This document shows, in pieces, positions 19,264 through 31,634 of a stretch of DNA of 64,000 bases. Position numbers and translations under genes: made by a program. Within the stretch, counting starts at the first letter, position 1. Every line of letters starts with the position of its first letter. The notes under the pieces are model-generated. The model made no database searches. It saw only the letters and a list, made by a program, of their open reading frames with translations, and was not told where the DNA came from. The stretch is from Chitinophaga sedimenti (GTDB lineage Bacteria; Bacteroidota; Bacteroidia; Chitinophagales; Chitinophagaceae): contig NZ_JAKUKA010000001.1 in assembly GCF_023156195.1 (NCBI RefSeq), positions 2,604,001 to 2,668,000 of the forward strand, given 5' to 3'.

Positions 19264-20036
19264 TTACTGGATGACGATCTCGTACCCCTCCAGGCCAGCA
19301 CCTGGCAAAAGCTCTTGTTCCGATTGCCTTACAAAGCGCTCGCTGTTCAGTAAAGCGGAAGGAGCATGACCTTCCTCCCACGCAAACACGGTCACCTGAG
19401 TGATCTTATCCTTCTCTTTGTTTAATGGATCGCTGAAGTCGGTGAAGCGGGTGTAAATTTCCCGTATACGCATTTGTGTATCATATGCCAGGCGATATTC
19501 CTTGCATGTCGCATGATTTTCGCGAGCCAGCTTAACAGTTGTTATACCGTTTTTAATGATAGACGACACTTCGTATCCCTCCATGCTGAAGAGGCGTAAC
19601 AGCGTATCTTTCGGCATGGTGAAAGGATTGCCGCCCGACTGCCGCGGCGCACCGCCGGCAACAAAGATTTTACGAACGCCATCATCCACTGATACGGAAA
19701 TACCAGGCAACGTCAGCATCCGGCTCTCACCCAGCTGATAATAAACACTGTCGCCATGTTTGGCATATCGAAAAGGAACAGACATGTTCGCAGTACTATC
19801 AGACGGGTCCACTACATTTACCTGACCTGAAAAGGCGTAAGTCGGCTGTTTAGACAACTGATCGAACACTTCCAGCAGGTTATCGACTGCTTCCTGTTGA
19901 TCACGGCTGTATACCATCATTTCGGGCATAGCCACTTTAGCCGGCTCAACCAACACCTCGTGGCGAAATGCCCAGGCTGATGCCAGTGCGCCACTCACAC
20001 AATAATCAGAACGATTGTGAAATATTTTCTTTTCAT
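19264..20036 (-). CDS. Exported protein encoded between Rhs-A and Rhs-C
   Basis: The true start is ATG at 20036-20034 (MKRKYFTIVLIIV), a signal peptide. One base is missing near 19998 before the frame continues SGALASAWAFRHEVLV. The mature part of about 235 residues contains DNLLEVFDQLSKQPTYAFSG and a beta-rich body with GDSVYYQLGESRMLTLPGIS and ITQVTVFAWEEG, and resembles a periplasmic LolA/outer-membrane-lipoprotein-sorting fold only in general layout. I recognise no family. It sits 21 bases after Rhs-A and 21 bases before Rhs-C, so it is made together with them. A chaperone or scaffold for the Rhs proteins is an inference from position only. Confidence 0.65.
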
Positions 20037-20057
20037 ATTGATGAAATAATAATTCGG

Positions 20058-23000
20058 TTATTGTTTACGGTAAGCTGAACGCGATTCCTTAATTGTCATA
20101 ATACCACGTTCCGTTTCCTTTTTCACGCGGATCAGCGTTCCTTCGTCGTCATATTCATAGAATGTGGCATAGTTGTTTTCGTCCAGCTCCGCCATCAACC
20201 GCATTGTCTTATCGTCGTAAGTATAGCTCTTCATCTGTGCATCGAAGGGGAATACGCGTAGATCATCAAGGATAATCCCGTCCAACGTTTTTGCCAGGCG
20301 CAGTGTCAGTGATTCCTGGTTATTCGTTGTAAACTCCGCTTCCATCAATTTCCAGCCTTCCACAGTAGCCTTTCGCTTGAAGTCAAGCTGCACCCCATAC
20401 ACTGTCATAAGAAAACCCGGATCATTGCTCTTCAGGTCACTGTGTTTCACCCATACCGATACGATATGTCTCTTATAGGGCATTGGACTAAATCCACCGC
20501 TGTAGAGTTCCGGAATATATTTTTTGAAATATTCACCGAGCGGATTGTTCGACAGATAGATGCCTGCTTTATGCTGCATATTATGCACCCGCGTTGTCAG
20601 GTCCATGGTGCCTTTCAGTTCAAAAGCGTAGTTACCGCTATGCGCCGCGCCCGTCACCAGGGCGCCAGCCGAGCCCTCTTTCAGCGTAAAAAGATCCGGA
20701 TCACAGACATCTGTTGTTGCACACAGGCGATTGAAGTTCCTGTCATCAAAATTCTCGTAGAATACCTCACGTTGTTGTGCATTGGCGGCTACCGCTTTCG
20801 GCAGCGACTGCCCAAAACCATACAATGCGCTACTAAATATGCCCAGTGCGTTTTTATTTTCGATTTCCTGTCCCTGTGCATTGTAACGGGTTACATAATT
20901 ACTGGTAACCCAAAGACTATCACTGTTATTTTCAATGCCCGTCATATCGCGCGTCCATTTGCCCAGGGCGCGGTACCAGAACGGCGTGAATTTCTTATAG
21001 GCGCGCTGTTGCGGATATCCAGCCCTTTGGCGGTTACCTCATCGAAGACATTTTTATCCTGCCTGTTGGTTTGCACAACCTTGTTTTCCACCGGCCGCCA
21101 GTTACCCAGGAAACCGTCCAGGTATGGATTAATCACATTTCCTTTGGCCACTACTTTATAGACAGGTGCCAAACCGCAGAGTGAGAACACCTTTGAAGCC
21201 CCCATTCGAAACGATTAGTAGGCACGTCCGGTGTAAAATAGATGGCAGTGCGGGCATTGGTACCCACCATGTGCTCGGTACTGAATATCAAGTAAAGCCC
21301 GGTACCAGACATCAACTGGGCATAAGTATTGTTGTATATATCAACCCCCACGGAAGCCAATGAACCTGGAAAATTGAGCGCCATGATCTCGATATTATGG
21401 CTGCCCGCATTTAAGTAAATCGGCCGTACTTCCCAATGCACCAGACTGTAGTTCGACGGGTCCAGGTATTCTGGATAACCCCATTATCAATCTTAATCCT
21501 GTAGTTATTATCGCCGGCATATCCGATATAATACATACCGCTTTGAGGTGCGTAGAAGCAGCTTTTTACCGACCACCATTTACCGTCATGTATGGCACGA
21601 TCACCACCCAGCCAGATACCACAGTTATTTAAGCGGCCGCAGAAGGTTTCGGTAGTCGCTGCCGCGGCGGTGATTCTTGCGGCGCTTTTGCCGGTAGCCG
21701 TATCCTGTACCGCCTGACTAGAGTAAGTTATTTCGGGATCGGTTGCTGCAGTCGTCCTGGCGGCCATACTGGATGTGCTTTCGGCTACACATTTGCCCCA
21801 GAAGCCATTTGTCTTAACATCCCTCAGTTTATTAGACGCATCGAAGAAATAGGTGCCATAGATACCATAATCATTCACCTGGCTGCCTCTTACAATGCTA
21901 TAGATGGCGTCCGTTTTTTTATTCGCATAATAAACACACTTCTCCTGTTCCGGGATCTGGCTGGCACCGGGAGCACAGTCGAACCCGGGTACCATACCGC
22001 AGTTAGGCATACCGCACATAGACGGTGCACCCGTGCCGCATTTCAGGTATCGCAGCAGTACTGTACCTGCATCATTTTTCACATAAACGTTTGTCTTCTT
22101 ACGTTCATTGAAAATATCCTGCAGCATATCGTAACTCGTAAATATGCGCGCGTTGAGAACCGTTTGCTCCGTGCCTGTTTTTAAGGTGCTCAATGAAGCC
22201 TTATATATTTCCACAGCACATTGTGTAGCACCCGGAGCAATTCCGTTTGTTTTTGTTTCTATAGCTATCGTATGTTGACCGGCTGTTGTAAACGTGATAG
22301 GATAAAGGTGATAACGGGTATAGTTGATAGCCCCAAGGCCCTGCGCACGCTCTTTCACCAACACCCCATCGATGTAAATACGAATATTTGCAGTACTGCT
22401 CATACCCAGGTAGTAAGTTGATGTTATATCCGGCACGGTAAAGCAACGTGAATAACCATCCCAGGTACTACCTGTAGGCAATGCACCTTTTGGCGACGGA
22501 CATAATACCACACCCGCAGCCGAGAAACGCCCCTGCGCCGCGCCGTTGCCGGCGCCTCCGGCGGAGCCGCCCCAAACCGCATTGCGTAAGGTATCGTTGG
22601 TCGATGTCGCAGCCAATGTGGCGTAGAATGCTGCACCGCGAACGTTGTAATAATCCTTACTATCGGCACCACACATACCTGGCGCATCGATTTCTACTTC
22701 AGGAGGAATATAACAATTACCATCCTCCCCCATTACATACCCATCCGGACATGGTTGTTGTATACATCCCGGCATTCCCCACCGGTCATCGAATAAAGTA
22801 GCCCTTGCTTCCAGCACCCCGTATTGCTCCAACTGTGCGTTGTTAAAGAATACGATGCGCCCGTCTTTTCCAACAGGATTACGAAGGCTGGTAATCGATG
22901 CTGTGCTGGCGCCGAGTTGGTTGCGGTAACCGGAGCGGTACACCTTCACTGTACCCAGGTAATATGGTTCCAGCTTACCGGTGTGATCGATCATCTTTAG

Positions 23001-26000
23001 GCTGGCAGTCGTTCCCTCCTCATCACCGATTACCCAGAAATGCTCGCCATTATCCACGCTCACCAGCTCATCTCCGGGCGACAGGAAGGCGCCATAAGTG
23101 GCCGGAATATTAGCGGTATTGGTCGTAGTGAAATTCTGGAACAGCATGTTCAGGTTCTTATAGGCCCCCCATGCGTTTGTAGATCCAGTATGCCGGTATA
23201 TTCAGGGTGTACACCGGATCATTAAATTCGTTCTGCGTTGAGGTAACTACCGGCTGCCCGGTGAGTCGGTCGTACAACACATTTTCAGCAGATATGGTAG
23301 AGCCGTCAATGGTTTTAACCACCTTCTTCACTACGCCGCTGTACTGCACCGTTTTAAGCACGGAAGCGGAACGGAACAACCGGTATTCTTTGTTGATCAT
23401 CAGCGGGAAGTGAGGAATAGGCAGCGGGAATGAGAAGATACCTGGTATAACGTCCACGCCCGGGCATGCGTCTGGCCAAAGTTTTTAGTCTCCTGCTCGC
23501 GCATATCCGTATACAATTCCAGCTCCCGTCCAATTACCTGTTCGACAGGATCGATATTGCCCTCTTCGTCCACCACCTTTACCCGGTTGCGCAGACGGAA
23601 CGATGTGGCATTGTAAGGCTCACTGTCATATTCATACACCGTAGAAGCAATTTCCCTTCCGCCCATATTAAGCGAGCGTTCGGCCCTGGGCTTACCATGC
23701 ATATCATTCAGGATAATCGTATACCCCTGCGACATTACCTGTTCGTGAACGACGTTAGCGCCAAAAAACAGGAATGACTTGTTAGACTGATAGTTATATA
23801 CCGCAGGCCGCGGCTGCGACTTTACGATCACCGGGTAATCCCGAGCAGTAAAGAACTCAGATACATCCACGCCGGTTTTATTTTTCGGATCGGCAGCGTC
23901 CGAGCCGTTGAGGCGACGTACAGTCACTTTGCTATAACCCACCTGCGGCGCGGGATAAAGCGACTCCCCGAACGGCTTTTCCAGGAAGAAATAATTACTC
24001 AATCCCCCTTTGATATCCTCCATATATTCTACCGGGAGGTGTAACGCGTTTTCATCGCCACCGATAGACGGTTCAAAAGCCGCCACCCCGCTACTGATCA
24101 CCCTTTCATCGGTAGGGCTTATCGTAGTATTATATTCATAGACCTGGCCATAACTGTTATCCGTCGATTCGCCAGACATCTCCTGCCAGTTATCACTCAT
24201 CCTGATCATCTTCACACGCAGACCACCGCCCTTTTTGTGACCATCCCACTTCACCACCCGGGCGAAGCTTTTGGACAGTTTTACATTCTTCGCGAACCCC
24301 TTGCGTTTTGCTCTTTCATAGAAGTTTTCCCTTAACTCCCTGAAGTTGCTGATCGCGGTAACAATCTGCTTCAACGCAGCCTGCACCGGGCGATCACTCT
24401 GCACCCTGTTCCGGTAACCGGGATAGGCATAACATGCATAATCCTGCCGCATTTTTTGCCAGGCGGCTAATGTCATCGGGTTCATTGTCACGTTGCCTTC
24501 CCTTTTATCTTTAAAGATCACGTTGGCGTACGTATTCGTTGTACCACTCCCGGATATGGTCACTTTGTCCACCAACATATAAGCAGGAATGAAATCATAA
24601 AACTGTTCGTCTGTGCTTTCCGGCAGGTCGCTGATATTGAGGAACAACCGCGCATACAACTGGGGTTCATTATCCGGTACTCGCGTACAAACCACGTAGT
24701 TGCCTCACCGTCTGTTTTCGCATAGGGAATTTTGATGCGCAGCCCTTTTGCCTCATTCAGATTAGTCGTAACGGCGCCATCCCCTTTAATCATAGCCAGG
24801 ATATTGGTCATACCCATAGATCGTCTATCCTGCACATAGGCATAATCATCTGCCTCATAGCCGACATGCAACGTACCACCGGTAGGTAATTTCACCGTTG
24901 TCAACTGCCACATATCCACCTGCTCGTTGGCATCGCTATTTTGAACAGCATACGGAAACTCATCGTTTTTCAGATCCGGCCAGCCGTTGGCTGTATTCGC
25001 CGTCGACGGCTTATAAGTGCCCCAGCGGTCCGTTTGCAGAATGCCAAACCCCGCAGTATTCTTATATTCGAATACGTAAGGATGATGTACCCCCTTACCA
25101 GAACTTGCATATTTAAAATAAACTTTGTTCAACGTGAGTTTTCCGCCCGCATTACTATTCGGCACACCATTGCAAAGTGTATAACCGTATTCCATCACCA
25201 CGGTTTTGATCGGCACACTGAGATTATTTTTGGCGTACAGGCGAATCTCCCTTAAACGACGCTGTTTAACCGCATCGTTTTTACCGCCCATGTAATTCAA
25301 CACTCCCAAACCGTCCTGGCGATCATCCGTAATGAAATAGGCGATCATGTTTTTAGATTCTATGGAATGTAAGTACCAAAGTTCCTTTTCTCCATACACA
25401 AAGGAGCCCTTGTCATCCGTAGGATCCGCATACAGCGCCCTATTATACATGGCCTGGTCGTATGGCGTACGCCATTTAAACGGCGCATTAATTTTGGAGT
25501 AGTTAAACTTCACTGCCGTACCCGCGTCATCAGCCGTGATACCGTCGCCAGTGAGATCTGAGTAATCCGATGACAATACAGCGGTCAGCAGGTGACTCGT
25601 AGCGTATGCCGGTTGCACCTCCTTGTTGTAATATTCATCCAGCCCCGCTTTGTGATTAATTTCACCAGGTTTCGATTCGGATATAGTAACGCGATTAGTT
25701 GTTGTATTTGCTTTGGAAGGGTCTACCGCAAAAGAGTATTCCTCCTGTTTGATATTATACACAGGCAGCCCATAAACCATCCGACGGCCGTCTTCCGCTT
25801 GTACCGAAATCTCTGAAATGTGTGATGGTTTACGATAATCGCTGACGCGACTAATATGCTGTACCGCCACCTTATTGCAGTCCACAGGACTAAAATCATC
25901 ATAATTATTCAGCGGATAGTTCAGAATATCGGGTTCCTGACCGGCTGCCGCGGCTTCTTTCGCGGTAAGATAACCAATAGGCGAGCTGCGATATTGGCGA

Positions 26001-27493
26001 CCATCCTTTTATAGGGGCTGTTCGCCGTATAGACTGTATTTCCCACTTTAAAATCCCCCGTAGCCGACTTTTTCGATAACTGCACCGACACCACTTCCTC
26101 ATCCTTTATCCTTCTTACAAATGCCGGATCACCGACGTTCTTTTCACCACCTTGTTTAAAATAGGCGGCTTCCTCCCCACCAACACCAGCATTTTCTCCG
26201 CGAAAATCACCGTTGGCAAGAAAACCATTCTGGCTCGTCCATTTACCGGTTTTACCATCATTATCCTGATCGTAAAAAGTAACGCCGCCATGTACCCACG
26301 CGCCGAAACCGATATCACCGCCAAGAGTAGTATTATCACTTTCATCTTTTGCCGCAGGGTCAAAAACACCCCGCTCCCGCCGCTGTACACGCGGAACTGC
26401 CCACTCCCGGCCTGACCGGAATAGGTAAATACGTCCGGAGTTGCAATAGGGATCGCCAGGTTAGGCATTCCCTTTACAACCGGGTTATCCTTTTCACGCA
26501 GGAAGTCCATAAATGCATTTGGATTATCCTTTCCACGCGCCGCGTATAACATCCCAAAGGCTGGACGGCGATAAGTAGTGGCTGCGAGTTGGCGAACGGA
26601 TTTATATCCGGTAACACCAGCGCCGCCGAAAACGCCGAAAGCCATACCGCCTACGTCCAGGCTGTAGGTAGCATTGCTCGATTTATAATTATTCATCGCC
26701 TTTGGATAAAACGGCGGTGTGTTGTAGCTGATCGACACGCTCATGTTATCAGGAACTGCCGACTGGCTGAGCGACTGTGCGAGGGTCAGTTCTTTCAGCC
26801 CCTGTCGGGAGTTGTAGCCGATACCGGCGGAGTGCGCCGGACCTACCTTCGTTCCGTTTGCCATATCCGGTCCGCTTAAAGAAAGCGAAGCGCCAAAATC
26901 GACACCACTGGCCGTGCTGGACATAGCGTTCACCCCTAAACCTGCTGTCATAATTCCTCCCATCGTCAGTCGTACGCCGGCGTTAGCGCCAAACTCCGCA
27001 CCCAAGCCGGTGTAGCTATCGCTAAAAACACCTACGGTAACAGAACCGCCGATCTTGACAACGTCATTTCCAAAAACCTCGGTACGTAAAGTACCGCGAC
27101 CACCATACGTGATTTTGGGCTTCGTCCACGCCTCTGTGAGTACCGTGTCACCACTGGCGTCATCAGGGATACCACGCAACCCGCGGTTGACGGCGCCCAC
27201 GTTTAGGTTCCACCCCAGTCCCACCCAGGAGGCTTCATCATCCATGCCTGCACCTGAGGCGTAATTCAGGTTAACGGGATATCCTTCCACATCCAGCAGC
27301 GGAATATTGTATTTAAAATCGCCGGTAAAAAGGTCCACCATATCACTGGTGCCTGCCGCGGCAAACTGTTTCATTTCGGGTTGCGTAGGGCCGCTCGTAA
27401 GTGCGCTTGCAATCCCGGGGTTAACATTTCTGCGGTCAGCAAACCGAGAAAGAAAACAGCGATGCGTTTCTTTGTCTTTATCGTCCTGATCAT
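20058..27493 (-). CDS. Rhs-A: giant exported SpvB/TcB-like protein with PA14-like modules
   Basis: The protein has about 2,480 residues after closing one-base breaks near 27400, 26355, 26010, 24685, 23450, 23155, 21470, 21200 and 21000. ATG at 27493 overlaps the stop of the lipoprotein gene (ATGA). A signal peptide (KKRIAVFFLGLLTAEMLTPG) leads into the conserved start TSDMVDLFTGDFKYNIPL and DEASWVGLGWNLNVGAVNR, typical of large Bacteroidota Rhs-associated proteins. Two PA14-like jelly-roll modules lie at about 22690-22130 and 21650-21300 (CFTVPDITSTYYLGMSS; CFYAPQSGMYYIGYAGDNNY). The end carries only a few YD-like repeats (YTYDDKTMRL, YEYDDEGTLIRV) and no core motif or toxin. The pair with Rhs-C resembles the split TcB/TcC cocoon of Tc toxins; that comparison is inference. 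Confidence 0.8.
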
Positions 27494-28009
27494 AAACTGC
27501 AGCTTAATTCGTCTGTTTTTTGAATATTTTCTGTGATATAGGGAAACTCCACCTGCGAGTGGGTAAATAACCAATCATGGAACACCACGACCGCAGATGT
27601 CGCCTGCTTGAGGGCCGACCGGTCAAATACCACGAGGTACTCGACCCCGCTTATATTGCCGTTCGCAATCCGCTCCGTGTACCGTGGCATCAGCGAATCT
27701 CCGCCAACCACAAGCCTGAAAAGAGAATCCGTGCCAAAACTGGCGGCATTATCATTAATGCCGGTGCCGGTCTGTTTGGTCGGAAACACCCGCAGGCGGA
27801 AGGATAACTCCGTTCTATCGGGTTCTCCTTTATCAAGATTAGCCTCCCAGCAGGCCGGCAAATAAGCCAGCAACATCCCTGGTGCCGGCAATCGTGCGCT
27901 CCTGTTCCATCGAGGGATCCTGCACCGCCCTGGACAGCCGCTCTTTCCGGGCCTGTTTACAGGCGGAAAACATGCCCAGCAGCAGTGCCACATACATTAC
28001 TTTTCTCAT
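27490..28009 (-). CDS. Lipoprotein of the Rhs operon
   Basis: It starts MRKVMYVALLLGMFSACKQA with a lipobox (FSAC), so the mature protein should be anchored by Cys-17. The first frame reaches AGLFAGLLGG and stops. The continuation EANLDKGEPDRTELSFRLRV and the rest is one base out of register near 27855. Joined, it has about 170 residues with a beta-rich core (SLFRLVVGGDSLMPRYTERI, GVEYLVVFDRSALKQATSAV). No family is recognised. Its start overlaps the upstream stop (ATGA at 28009-28006) and its own stop overlaps the Rhs-A start (27493-27490), so it is translationally coupled at both ends. A membrane-anchored partner of the Rhs giants is likely. Confidence 0.7.
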
Positions 28010-29099
28010 AGTGTCGCAGGCATTTTATAGAGGAAGCGCAGCACACGCATATCACCATTGGGCAGTTTCACCTGCAACTGGTAATAGTGTCCGTCCACGA
28101 TGGACGCGTTATCCCTCAGGTCTATTACAATATTATTCTGTCCGCGCTCCAGCTTTACCTTGCGCAGCTTTTTAATCTTTTCACGCACATCCGTAATGGG
28201 GACAATGCTGTAAGAAAGATTTCCCGCGGCGTAGGGATTGCGTAATGCAAAAAGATCCTACCCTCGGCCAGATAAAAATTACCACGGGCAAGGTCTTCGA
28301 TGTCGCGGAACGCTTCAGGCTGACTATCCTTTTCTTCCGGACTGCACTGGCATTTAAACTCCCAGATTTCCGACTGTGCCAGCATAGTGGCTCCCTTATA
28401 GGCCGTTACCTGCCAGGCGTATACCTTTTCTTCCTCCAGATCTTTATTCACCGCTGGAAAAAACAGCATGGGAGTATTAATGTTCCGCTGATTGATTAAT
28501 GGTATATTAATATTCATTGCCTCTGTTTTAGCCTGACGAGGCTTCAGTTCCACCAGCGCAAGACGATATTGCACGCCGGGCACGGCGGGCAGCAATGGCT
28601 GCCAGAAGAATGCCGGGCGCTTATCGCAGGTTTGCTCACCGTCTGCCGGCTTTACCAGCAAAAGCGGAGAGAACGGTTGCAGCATGTAGGAAAAACACTG
28701 CTCCGCCAGTACGCTACCGCCGGCTTTACCTTCCACCAGTTCAAAACAGAAATCATAATCACCTTCAAGGAAGTAACCAGACTGTCGGGTAACGGCGGCG
28801 GCTTTATCATTGCTGAACGTGAGTCCCGCCTGCCGGGCTACCGATGCCGGCAAAGGATTATTACCCGGCATTAGATCGAACGCGGAGGTTTGTATGCGCA
28901 CGATCAAACCTGCGGACTTTTCCGTAACCGTCATCTGTAAATTCACCGTTTTACGGGCGCCGGCATTCATAGTACGCACCTGAAACAGCCCGTCCACCGT
29001 ACGGCCCTGTAATTCCGGCACGAACGAAAACGATACCTGCGCCTGCGACTTAAAACCGGCTGCTATGCATACTAATAAAACCAGTATCCAATGTCTCAT
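28006..29099 (-). CDS. Periplasmic protein with Fn3-like domain, Rhs operon
   Basis: ATG at 29099 begins MRHWILVLLVCIAAGFKSQA with a signal peptide (cleavage after SQA). About 360 residues follow after closing a T-run break near 28250 (FALRNPYAAGNLSYS is then in frame). The middle contains the string PLLLVKPADGEQTCDKRPAF and, about 70 residues further on, the string YAWQVTAYKG. This is the layout of fibronectin-like 'P-x-x-G-x-x-x-x-x-x-P-x-F-x-W' repeats in Bacteroidota secreted proteins. It is free of membrane helices. The start lies one base from the beta-barrel stop (29103-29101), and its stop overlaps the lipoprotein start. It probably acts in the periplasm or at the outer membrane together with the barrel. 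Function inferred from context. Confidence 0.7.
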
Positions 29100-29100
29100 C

Positions 29101-31554
29101 TTAATCAATTAAATATTGTAAGGAAAACTCGCTGCGAAACGTACCGAACAGGTAGTTCTGCGGGCTGCTATAAAAGTTCTTGCGGCAATCGGTATAAATA
29201 TTTACCTGCACTTTGGGAATCAATTCAAACGCCGGGGTTTGTTTGATGCCGCCTTGCGTCACCAGCCCTTTGTTATCCAGGAACGTAAGACCACTACTGC
29301 AACTCAGGGTTTTGAAAAGCATGTAACTCCAGCCGGCGTCCATGTTCAGCAGGTTGCTGTACAAAGCGTTCTGCTGCAAATCACGATTATAGAAGAAGTT
29401 TACAGACAACAGATTTTTGTCAATGACGATATTCTCTGCCATATTCACGTTAATAAGTGTACTATTCAAAGGCACACCCGCTGTGGTAAACCGCATTTGC
29501 TGTAGCCCTGCGGTAACCAGGTTACTGGCAGGCAGGCTGCCCATATGACCGCTATACTGTGACGTCAGTGATACCTGGCGCGTCAGAAAACCATTTTCCT
29601 CTTTAGCATCAGCGGTGCTCTTCATGGAAGACTGCATCATCCTGGTGGTGAAATTCCAGTTACGTTTCACCCGGAATTGCAGATCCGCGGCATACTGCCT
29701 GTTTCGCCAACCGGCATCGAATGCGGTATGTATATCGCGGAAATCCATTCGCAGTCCCGTGGACATATGATGAAACCTCCAGCGACGTTTCAGATCAAAA
29801 CCATACTTCCACGTACCACGTGAACCGAAAGGCGTACCGGGATTGTTGTAGCCCATACCTGCGTAGTCGAGATAAGCACGTTGCGTAAGTCCCGCCTGTG
29901 GTACCTGACCACTGTAGCGTAGTCCTACGGACACTGTTTGCCAGAAGTCTTTGAAAAAGGACAACGCCGCTGCTTTTTCGGAAACAGCATAACCATTATT
30001 GCCAGCTGTTACTTCGCCAAAGCTGCTATTCGACTTGGAAAAATCTCCCTTTATAACGCCATACTCACCGAGCTCCAACTGTTGTGATACCGTACCCACA
30101 AATATGTTGCGACTCAGGAACTGTTGATTGATCTGTTGCCTGGTATTATCCTTTGTACTGGCATTAAGCACAGTCAGGTGTGAATGTGTTTCTGCCAAAT
30201 CCCCCTTACCGAAACGTGCATATTGCAGTGCATAGCGGCTCGGGGCAATATTGTCTGTAAGGAAAGCGTCTTTCATTCCCAGGCCATCGGTACGTACGCC
30301 GGCGCCGAGCATCAGCATCTTACCCTTATTGAAGAAACCCGCTCCGGCCCCATTCATCAACAAACCAGCGACAGAACCGGCGCTGGCGTCTGTATTAAAG
30401 CTGCCAATATTCAGCTCTTTTACCCGTAGAAAGAAACGTTGCAGTCCCCCAGCGGAAACAGCTCTTTTGCATTCCGGATACGACTTTCGTCCGTATTCAT
30501 CCATTGCGACAGTTGTCCTTTCAGCTGATCGAATCGCACCAGTTGCCTGCGTGCCGGCTCCCCACTTTCCAGCTCCTTCTTCAACGAGAGTACTTCCCGG
30601 AGGGCTTTATCCTTCGCCTGCCTGCGAAGCGCTGCGGTGTCCGTGAAGAACGCGCCTTGTGCTATGATGGTAGCCTGGATTTCCTCGGTGCTGAACAAAC
30701 GCTTCAGTTGCGCCGTGTCTAACTGCACTAACTGATCAACGTTGAGCCCCGGCGGCAATAAACTTGCAAACCCTTTACCATAAATGCTGTCCAGCGAAGT
30801 TCGAATTGCGCTTACACGTTGATCCACGAACTGTTTCATGGCTGTTTCCAGGTCAATTTCTTTCAGGAAATATTTCTTCAGGTCATAGTACGTATTGAGT
30901 TTTGCATTGACCTGTTGCAAATAACCCTCCCGGCTAAAATTCAACTTAAAGACCCCTGCTGAGAGGTAATCGATTTCTTTCCCCCGAAGGAAAAAAGATT
31001 ATTGTACGCCATGTCAAAAGGGATGTTGGCGATGGTAAGCCGGTCATTGCCGTGCAGCAACACCTTTGACTGTAAAGGCACGCCGGGTAAGTCATCCCAG
31101 ATAACGTTCGCCCCAATATCCTGTAATTTATTCTGTGGCGGGCCGAACCGGAGAAAAGTTTCCGGGCTAACCACTCCCTGCAAACGGGAGCGCATCTGCC
31201 CGGCCTTTTTAGAAAATATTGCTGAACCGCACCGCTATCGGGCAGCGACTTAAACTCGTTAAACTGCTTTAGCTCGGCGGCGCTTATAGTTTTTTTAATA
31301 TAATCCTGGAAATGCACATCATCCAGGGTATGCAGCATACTGCCCGCTATCGCGGTATCCACTAATGCACGCGCCTGCGCAAGGCGTTGCCTGGCTGCGG
31401 CCTTCAGCAGACTATCTGGTGACGACAGCGTGGGAACCGATAAATGCGGTAAACTGTCTATTCGCGGCACGAGTGGTTGCTGCGCGGCCATAGGTAGGGG
31501 CCGGATCAGCGATGCGCAGCTTAACGCAAACAATAAACCGGGTATCTTAAACAT
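29101..31554 (-). CDS. Outer-membrane beta-barrel protein heading the Rhs operon
   Basis: The protein has about 818 residues after closing breaks near 31205 (T run), 30970 (G run) and 30435 (G run). A signal peptide (MFKIPGLLFALSCASLIRPL) is followed by a helical periplasmic part of about 350 residues (NAKLNTYYDLKKYFLKEIDL, KALREVLSLKKELESG). The C-terminal 470 residues alternate hydrophobic and polar residues with many aromatic girdle positions (WKYGFDLKRRWRFHHMSTGL, LLNMDAGWSYMLFKTL). They end in a strand finishing FSLQYLID, as expected for an outer-membrane barrel. A long helical domain before a barrel is reminiscent of secretion partners, but it does not match the TpsB, autotransporter or SprA families as I know them. 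It is the first gene of the operon and shares tight spacing with the next gene. A role in export or surface display of Rhs proteins is a hypothesis. Confidence 0.7.
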
Positions 31555-31588
31555 ACAGGTTAATCTTTAGGGATAAAACACTTTATAA

Positions 31589-31616
31589 GCCACCGCCCGC
31601 CAACACAGGCGGTGGC
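31589..31616 (-). terminator. Hairpin terminator between the SGNH hydrolase and the Rhs operon
   Basis: GCCACCGCC (31589-31597) pairs perfectly with GGCGGTGGC (31608-31616). It lies 20 bases after the stop at 31635 and 35 bases before the start at 31554. It separates the two transcription units, although the T-rich tail on the minus strand is weak. Confidence 0.6.
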
Positions 31617-31634
31617 CCAATATGACAGGGAGGG

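Noticed and set aside
10497..27493. Programmed ribosomal frameshifting or many separate small genes as explanation for the broken Rhs frames
   Set aside because: The breaks have no common slippery heptamer or stem-loop, occur in many unrelated genes, and are each repaired by one base in a run.
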